This document shows, in pieces, positions 58,930 through 64,000 of a stretch of 64,000 nt of DNA (its first letter is position 1; every line of letters begins with the position of its first letter). Below the pieces are notes generated by a model. It was not told the origin of the DNA. It ran no database searches and saw only the letters and a list, made by a program, of their open reading frames with translations. The position numbers and the translations under genes were made by a program. The DNA is taken from the NCBI RefSeq assembly GCF_014640535.1, contig NZ_BMHD01000001.1:3461474-3525473 (forward strand). Reading direction: 5' to 3'. This DNA comes from Cnuibacter physcomitrellae. GTDB lineage: Bacteria; Actinomycetota; Actinomycetes; Actinomycetales; Microbacteriaceae.

Positions 58930-60428
58930 CCGCGCTCCCTCCCGTCCCCCGTGTGCTCAGCATCGCCGGGACGGACCCGACGGGAGGCGCGGGCATCCAG
59001 GCCGACCTCAAGAGCATCGCCGCGAACGGCGGCTACGGGATGGCGGTCGTCACGGCGCTGGTGGCGCAGAACACCCACGGGGTGCGCTCGGTGCACGTCC
59101 CGCCCGCGTCGTTCCTCGCCGAGCAGCTCGAGGCCGTGTCGGACGACGTCGCGATCGACGCGGTGAAGATCGGGATGCTCGGCACCCGCGAGGTCGTCGA
59201 CACCGTCCGCGGCTGGCTCGAGCGCACCGACCCTCCTGCGGTCGTGCTCGATCCCGTCATGGTCGCGACGAGCGGCGACCGTCTGCTCGACGCCTCCGCG
59301 GAGCAGGCCCTGCGCGACCTCCTCTCCCTCGCCGACGTCGTGACCCCGAACATCCCCGAGCTGGCGATCCTGGCGGGGGAGGGCGTCGCCGCGGACTGGT
59401 CCGCCGTGCTCGCTCAGGCGGCACGCGTCTCCGAGCGCCACGGCGTGATCGTGCTGGCGAAGGGAGGCCACCTCGCCGGCGACGACGTCCCGGACGCGCT
59501 GGTCGACGCCACGGGCGGCGCGGTGTCCGTCTCGGAGTACCCCGGCGCCCGGATCCACGCGAGCAACACGCACGGCACAGGATGCTCGCTCTCCTCCGCG
59601 CTCGCGACCCGGTACGCCCGATCGAAGGACTGGGGGGGCGCCGTGGCGGAGTCGAAGAGGTGGCTCGCCGAGAGCATCCGGGAGGGGGCCGATCTCGGCG
59701 TCGGCTCCGGTCGTGGGCCGGTCAGCCACTTCGCCGGGCTGTGGGCCCGGGGTGGGCTGGACACCCGACCGCTGCCGGGAGAGGTCGAGGCCGACTGGTG
59801 GGAGCACATCCGGGGCGTCCGCGAGAGCATCGACGAGCTGCCCTTCGTCCGGGGTCTCGGCGACGGCACCCTCGGGCGGGAGGCCTTCGTCTGGTACCTC
59901 GCTCAGGACGCGCTGTACCTGCGGGACTACTCGCGGGTCCTCGCGATCGCCAGCCGCCTCGCACCCACGACGGCGGAGCAGGCGTTCTGGGCGCAGGCCG
60001 CCCACGGCGCCATCGCCGCCGAGCTGCAGCTGCACGAGAGCTGGATCAGCGAGGACGACCTCCGGGACGTGCGTCCGGGCGCGACGACCACCGCCTACCT
60101 CGACCATCTGCTCGCGGCGGGCGCACGCGGGGACTACGCCGTCCTGATCGCCGCGCTGCTGCCCTGCTTCTGGCTCTACCACGACGTCGGGACGCGCCTC
60201 CATCCGCTGTCGCACGACGCGCATCCGTACCGGTCGTGGCTCGACACGTACGCCGACGTCGCGTTCGAGACCTCCACGCGGCGCGCGGTGGAGCTCGTCA
60301 TGGCAGCTGCGTCGGAGGCGGACCCGGCACGGCGGAGTTCGATGCGGCAGGCGTTCCGGCGGTCGGCGGAGTTCGAGCACGCGTTCTTCGCCGCCCCGCT
60401 CCGTGAGGAGGGGACGCCGCGCGACTAG
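58926..60428 (+). CDS. thiD: bifunctional HMP(-P) kinase / aminopyrimidine hydrolase, ThiD-TenA fusion
   Basis: A 500-aa fusion. Residues ~8-265 are ThiD: LSIAGTDPTGGAGIQADLK, DPVMVATSGDRLL and NTHGTGCSLSSA (217-220 GTGC). Residues ~290-495 are TenA: FVWYLAQDALYLRDYSR and LLPCFWLYHDVG with the catalytic Cys near 414. ThiD phosphorylates HMP twice; TenA hydrolyses aminopyrimidines from degraded thiamine to HMP, so the fusion can take breakdown products straight to HMP-PP. With ThiM and ThiE it forms a complete salvage route; there is no thiC or thiG here. Confidence 0.95.
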   Translation: MTALPPVPRVLSIAGTDPTGGAGIQADLKSIAANGGYGMAVVTALVAQNTHGVRSVHVPPASFLAEQLEAVSDDVAIDAVKIGMLGTREVVDTVRGWLERTDPPAVVLDPVMVATSGDRLLDASAEQALRDLLSLADVVTPNIPELAILAGEGVAADWSAVLAQAARVSERHGVIVLAKGGHLAGDDVPDALVDATGGAVSVSEYPGARIHASNTHGTGCSLSSALATRYARSKDWGGAVAESKRWLAESIREGADLGVGSGRGPVSHFAGLWARGGLDTRPLPGEVEADWWEHIRGVRESIDELPFVRGLGDGTLGREAFVWYLAQDALYLRDYSRVLAIASRLAPTTAEQAFWAQAAHGAIAAELQLHESWISEDDLRDVRPGATTTAYLDHLLAAGARGDYAVLIAALLPCFWLYHDVGTRLHPLSHDAHPYRSWLDTYADVAFETSTRRAVELVMAAASEADPARRSSMRQAFRRSAEFEHAFFAAPLREEGTPRD

Positions 60429-61165
60429 CTCCGACGTCGGGCGCGCCGTCGGTGCGACCACCGCTGCCATGGCCATTGCCCGGGCGCGTTCACGGCCATC
60501 GTGCGGAATCCCCACCCGAGTCGGCGGCCGAGCCCGCTCGCGGTGTGGAAGGGGCGGCCCGAGATCGGCATGACCAGGGTGCGGTCGTACCGGACGGTCA
60601 TGTCCGGCGTGAGGTGGTAGGCGATGTCGAGGTCGTCGTGCACCCGGCGCTCGTCGCGGTGCACGGTGTCGCGGATGCGGAGCCACGCGTCGCGGGTGAG
60701 GGCCAGGTTCGAGCCGAAGAGCGGGGCGTGGCCGAGGAACAGCGTGAGCCAGAAGCGGTAGCCGCCGAGGTAGAGGTGCTCACCGGCCCAGGCTCCGGCA
60801 CGGGAGATCTCGTAGAAGCGGCCGGGCCCGGTCAGCGCCGTCGGCGCCTCCGGCCCATCGAACGCGGCGGCGACGCGGGCGAGCCAGTCGACGGGTGGGA
60901 TGGAGTCTGCGTCGATGCGCGCCAGGACGTCGCCGGTGGCGGCATCGAACCCCGCGGCGGTGGCACGGAGGATGCCCTGCACCGGCTCCTCGACGACCCT
61001 CGCCCCGTGGGCGCGAGCCACCTCCGCGGTGTCGTCGCTCGAGCCATTGTCGACCACCACGATCTCGTCCGCGGGCCGGGTCTGGCGCGCGAGGGCGTCG
61101 AGCGCCGAGGCGAGATAGGGCGCGTCGTCGCGGCACGGGATGACGACCGTGATCGTGACACCCAT
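60425..61165 (-). CDS. family 2 glycosyltransferase
   Basis: A 246-aa GT-A enzyme. TVVIPCRDDAPYLASALDAL and EIVVVDNGSSDDTAEVARAHG form the nucleotide-sugar site, and VLARIDADSIPPVDWL is the DxD metal motif. The C-terminal part has RVHDDLDIAYHL and a basic end (WSHRRRARRRS) but no membrane helix. Donor and acceptor unknown. TATCCT (complement 61172-61177) ends 6 bases before ATG 61165. Its 3' end overlaps that of thiD/tenA by 4 bases. Confidence 0.88.
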   Translation of the reverse strand: MGVTITVVIPCRDDAPYLASALDALARQTRPADEIVVVDNGSSDDTAEVARAHGARVVEEPVQGILRATAAGFDAATGDVLARIDADSIPPVDWLARVAAAFDGPEAPTALTGPGRFYEISRAGAWAGEHLYLGGYRFWLTLFLGHAPLFGSNLALTRDAWLRIRDTVHRDERRVHDDLDIAYHLTPDMTVRYDRTLVMPISGRPFHTASGLGRRLGWGFRTMAVNAPGQWPWQRWSHRRRARRRS

Positions 61166-61203
61166 GCGGCCAGGATATCGGCGCCCGCCCGACGTCCCGC
61201 CGA

Positions 61204-61233
61204 TTGGCGTCCGTCGCGACGCTCGCGTACACT
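61204..61233 (+). promoter_or_regulatory. promoter of tRNA-Ser
   Basis: TTGGCG (61204-61209) and TACACT (61228-61233) are 18 bases apart, the same spacing as the other tRNA promoter in this window; the start would lie close to the tRNA 5' end. Confidence 0.65.
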
Positions 61234-61240
61234 CGACCCC

Positions 61241-61327
61241 GGTACCGTGTCCGAGCGGCCGAAGGAGCATGTCTCGAAAACATGTGTGGGGGTGACTCCA
61301 CCGTGGGTTCAAATCCCACCGGTACCG
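61241..61327 (+). tRNA. tRNA-Ser (CGA)
   Basis: An 87-base type II tRNA: acceptor GGTACCG pairs with CGGTACC with discriminator G as expected for Ser, the anticodon loop CTCGAAA gives CGA, the long variable arm is GTGGGGGTGACTCCAC, and the T-arm is GTGGGTTCAAATCCCAC. CCA is not encoded. Confidence 0.97.
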
Positions 61328-61331
61328 CTCT

Positions 61332-61369
61332 CGAGAAGCCCCGGGTCCTGAAGGATCCGGGGCTTCTCG
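61332..61369 (+). terminator. terminator hairpin after tRNA-Ser
   Basis: CGAGAAGCCCCGG and CCGGGGCTTCTCG pair across the shorter inner stem TCC-TGAA-GGA, five bases past the tRNA 3' end. Confidence 0.8.
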
Positions 61370-61472
61370 CCTGTTCGAGGCGTTCCTTCCTCGATCGGCC
61401 CCCACTGATCTCCCTCGCAGGCGTGACGGATGTGACTGCTGTGACCTATGATCATCGAGAGGTGAGGGAACG

Positions 61473-64000
61473 TTGTCTTTGGTGGTTCGTGCGGTCGCAG
61501 TGATCGGTGTGCTCGCAGCCCTCATCGCCGCGCCGACGCAGGCCTCCCCGGTCGGGGCCGCGCAGGTCGCCGCCGTCGCCTCCGCGCCGAGCAGGAGCAC
61601 GGTGTCCGCCGCCTCGGCGCCGAGCACCGGTGGCGCCGCCTCCGCATCGAGCACCGCGTCCGCCGCGTCCGCGCCGAGCACGGCGACGACGGCGACGCCC
61701 GCATCGGCAGAGGCGCCCGCGCTCGCGTCCGCTCCGAGCGTCGCTGCAGCTCCGACCGACGCCGCCGGATGCGGGACCGCGTGCACCGGGATCTCCGCGA
61801 GCCCGCGCGAGCTGGCCCAGTGGCTGCTCACGGCCCGCGACCAGGGTCGCTTCCAGGTCGACCCGACGATCGACGAGATCTGGGCGAACGAGATCGCCCC
61901 CATCGCCAACGGCACGGTCGACCCGCGCTGCGACATCGATGGGCGGGTGCTGCAGCTGCTCGTGGTGTCGATCAAGCAGTTCGGCACGGTGAAGATCAAC
62001 GACCTGAACCGGTGGTGCGCGAACGACGGCGAGTACAACTGCACCGGCGAGTTCCACCCGCCGAGCCCGTGGCACTGCCGCATCCCCGCGGTCGCCGTCG
62101 ACTTCGGGCGGGTCGGATCGCAGCGGACCAACGGGTGGGGCGACGGCAGCAACTCGCTGATCGCCTTGATGAACCAGTTCATGCCCGCCAACACCCATCT
62201 GGGTCAGAAGGGGTGCTTCGGCCGGCCTTCGATGGCGTCGCTCGGCTACAGCTACCTCACCAACGAGTTCAACGACACCTGCAACCACCTCCACGTGGAC
62301 ATCGGCCAGTCGAACACCGGCCTGCGCGTGACCGCGAACACCGGACTGCCGATCGGCTCGTTCGACCAGGCCTACGCGCAGCCAGGGGGCGTCGTCGTCC
62401 GGGGCTGGGCCGCGGACCTGGACACCACCCAGCCCATCCAGGTCGACATCACGCTCAACGGCGTGGTCACGTCGACCGTGCGGGCCGATGGTCCGAGGCC
62501 GGACGTCGAGGCGGCCTATCCGGGCATCGGGCAGTCGCACGGGTTCGGCGTGACCGTGCCGGCCTCGCCGGGGGTCTACCAGGTCTGCGCCGTGGCCGTG
62601 GACCCCACGGACGGGACTCGCGCGCAGCTCGGCTGTGCGACGACCACGGTGATGGCGGGAGCGCCGGTCGGCTCGCTCGACACCGCGATCCGGGCCGGGA
62701 CCAACATCGACGTCAAGGGATGGGCCTTCGACCCCGACACGACCGATCCCATCGACGTCGTGCTCACCCTCAACGGCACGGTGAAGGCGACCGTGCCGGC
62801 GAAGTCGGCACGAGCGGACGTCGCCGCCGTGTACCCCGGGTACGGCGCCAACCACGGATACACCGCGTCCTTCGCGGTGAGCCCCGGATCCAACCAGGTG
62901 TGCGCGTACGGGGTCGACTCGTCGACGAAGCTGCGCGGTCCCTCGATCGGCTGCATCACCGTCGACGTCTCGGGCGATCCGATCGGCGGCTTCGACAGCG
63001 CGTCGGCGAACCTCACCACGGCCACGCTGGTCGGCTGGGCGGCCGACCTGGATCAGCCCACCAGCCCGGTGACGGTCCACGTCTACGTGGGCGGCCCGTT
63101 CGGCGTCGGGACCATGGCGGGGGCGTTCGTCGCCAACATCGACCGCCCCGACGTGGCGTCCGCGTATCCCCCCCTGGGCTCACGACACGGGTACTCCGTC
63201 AGCGTCCCCGTCCCGACGGGCACGACGCAGATCTGCATCTACGGCATCAACGTCGGACAGGGGGCCAACTCCCTGATCGGCTGTCGAGAGGCGTCGACCC
63301 CGTCCGGTCCGCCCGTCGGCAACGTCGAGGACGTCTCGATCTCGGGCAGCATCGTCAGCCTCAAGGGCTGGGCGGTCGATCCCGACACCAGCAGCAGCAT
63401 CGCGGTGCACCTCTACTACGGCGGGCCGTTCGGCACGGGGACCTTCGGGGGCTCCTTCACCGCGAGCGCCTCCCGCTCCGACATCGCGTCGGCGTTCCCG
63501 GGCTACGGCGCCGCTCACGGGTTCCAGATCAGGACGCCCATCGTCCCCGGGTCACGATCCGTCTGCGTCTACGCCATCAACGTCGGCGGCGGCGACAGCG
63601 TCCTCCTGGGATGTCCGTCCATCACGCCGCCGACGGGGCCGCCGGTCGGGAACATCGAGAGCGCGACCCTGTCGAAGGGCCAGCTCACCATCAAGGGCTG
63701 GGCCCTGGACCCGGACACCGCGGCGAGCGTCGACCTCAACGTCTACCTGGGCGGCCCGTACGGCTCCGCCTGGTGGGGCAGCGCCTACGTCGCCGACGTG
63801 CAGAGGCCCGATGTCGCCAGCGCCTTCCCGGGGTACGGCGCGAACCACGGGATGCAGCTGACCGCCCCGGTCCCGGCCGGGATCGGTCGCACCCAGGCGT
63901 GCGTCTACGTGCAGAACGTCGGCGGGGGCTCGACCACGCTGCTCGGGTGCCCGACCGTGACCGCCACGTCCGGTTCGCCCTTCGGGACCTTCGAGGAGGC
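61473..64000 (+). CDS. large secreted protein: M15-like domain plus beta-rich repeats (cut by window end)
   Basis: At least 842 residues; the end lies beyond the window. TTG 61473 with GAGGG upstream (or GTG 61482) begins a signal peptide (VVRAVAVIGVLAALIAAPTQA), then a Ser/Ala/Thr-rich linker with APST/ASST repeats. Residues ~100-285 contain INDLNRWCANDG, SPWHCRIPAVAVDF and NHLHVDIG, a His-Asp-His layout like M15/hedgehog-fold peptidases. From ~62354 on, repeats of 105-111 residues recur (starts near 62354, 62669, 62984, 63317, 63647, 63978) with the consensus GWA.DPDT..PI, R.DVA.AYPGYG..HG and C.Y..NVG.G...LGC. Probably wall-associated. Confidence 0.75.
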   Translation, partial: MSLVVRAVAVIGVLAALIAAPTQASPVGAAQVAAVASAPSRSTVSAASAPSTGGAASASSTASAASAPSTATTATPASAEAPALASAPSVAAAPTDAAGCGTACTGISASPRELAQWLLTARDQGRFQVDPTIDEIWANEIAPIANGTVDPRCDIDGRVLQLLVVSIKQFGTVKINDLNRWCANDGEYNCTGEFHPPSPWHCRIPAVAVDFGRVGSQRTNGWGDGSNSLIALMNQFMPANTHLGQKGCFGRPSMASLGYSYLTNEFNDTCNHLHVDIGQSNTGLRVTANTGLPIGSFDQAYAQPGGVVVRGWAADLDTTQPIQVDITLNGVVTSTVRADGPRPDVEAAYPGIGQSHGFGVTVPASPGVYQVCAVAVDPTDGTRAQLGCATTTVMAGAPVGSLDTAIRAGTNIDVKGWAFDPDTTDPIDVVLTLNGTVKATVPAKSARADVAAVYPGYGANHGYTASFAVSPGSNQVCAYGVDSSTKLRGPSIGCITVDVSGDPIGGFDSASANLTTATLVGWAADLDQPTSPVTVHVYVGGPFGVGTMAGAFVANIDRPDVASAYPPLGSRHGYSVSVPVPTGTTQICIYGINVGQGANSLIGCREASTPSGPPVGNVEDVSISGSIVSLKGWAVDPDTSSSIAVHLYYGGPFGTGTFGGSFTASASRSDIASAFPGYGAAHGFQIRTPIVPGSRSVCVYAINVGGGDSVLLGCPSITPPTGPPVGNIESATLSKGQLTIKGWALDPDTAASVDLNVYLGGPYGSAWWGSAYVADVQRPDVASAFPGYGANHGMQLTAPVPAGIGRTQACVYVQNVGGGSTTLLGCPTVTATSGSPFGTFEE

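Overview
The window is high-GC DNA from an actinobacterium, most likely a member of Microbacteriaceae. The genus is not settled by what I can see. The reasons are the block hpt-tilS / ppa / ftsH-folE-folP-folB-folK-DUF3180-bPH2-bPH2-DUF2520 ... panC-lysS, clpC close by, many GTG starts, and many genes whose start codon lies 6-7 bases after a TANNNT-type -10 box, which is the geometry of leaderless transcripts. Gene density is chromosomal. I see no phage, plasmid, transposase, rRNA or CRISPR.

Layout. 1-6.8 kb (minus strand): a cut-off GH76 glycosidase, a lipoprotein, a UDG-like protein, a lipase-maturation-factor homologue, a YedK/HMCES DNA-protein crosslink protein, a LysM lipoprotein, a spermidine-synthase-like protein and a winged-helix protein. 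6.9-9.0 kb: a 54-aa ORF, a flavoprotein oxidoreductase and the tRNA cluster Glu-Asp-Phe on the minus strand. 9.1-11.7 kb: two tandem secreted coiled-coil/M23 endopeptidases. 11.7-15.4 kb: a DUF559-like protein, hpt, tilS and ppa, with three copies of a 70-bp palindromic element between genes. 15.4-23.8 kb: ftsH followed by the folate operon and the PH-domain membrane proteins, nearly all joined by ATGA/GTGA overlaps. 23.9-32.4 kb: a secreted propeller-like protein on the opposite strand, panC, lysS, an AT-richer pair of small membrane/PH genes, a 59-aa membrane protein, cls, a pirin and a DUF5684 protein. 32.5-36.6 kb: clpC, an N-acetyltransferase and small proteins including a C4 zinc-finger DksA/TraR-like one.

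36.6-42.2 kb (minus strand): five start/stop-overlapping genes, transcribed in the order PaaK-like adenylate-forming enzyme, CrtA-like monooxygenase, large GNAT-type acyltransferase, Acg-type nitroreductase, HSL-type alpha/beta hydrolase. They look like one metabolic unit of unknown product and are the best candidate here for an undescribed pathway. 42.3-46.5 kb: a GAF regulator, an SGNH lipoprotein, an aldehyde dehydrogenase and DUF779, a recognisable aldehyde-oxidation module. 46.6-50.6 kb: a 61-bp palindrome, a Nudix hydrolase, small membrane/secreted proteins, a type-B carboxylesterase and a 4 x 94-bp tandem repeat. 50.6-56.4 kb: radA, a 2OG-oxygenase-like protein divergent from a Stealth sugar-phosphotransferase, a cyclic-nucleotide-type phosphodiesterase and a potassium channel. 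56.4-61.4 kb: an alpha/beta hydrolase, a TPP riboswitch with thiM-thiE-thiD/tenA (thiamine salvage), a glycosyltransferase and tRNA-Ser(CGA). 61.5 kb to the end: a large secreted protein, cut by the window edge, with an M15-like domain and at least five beta-rich repeats of 105-111 residues.
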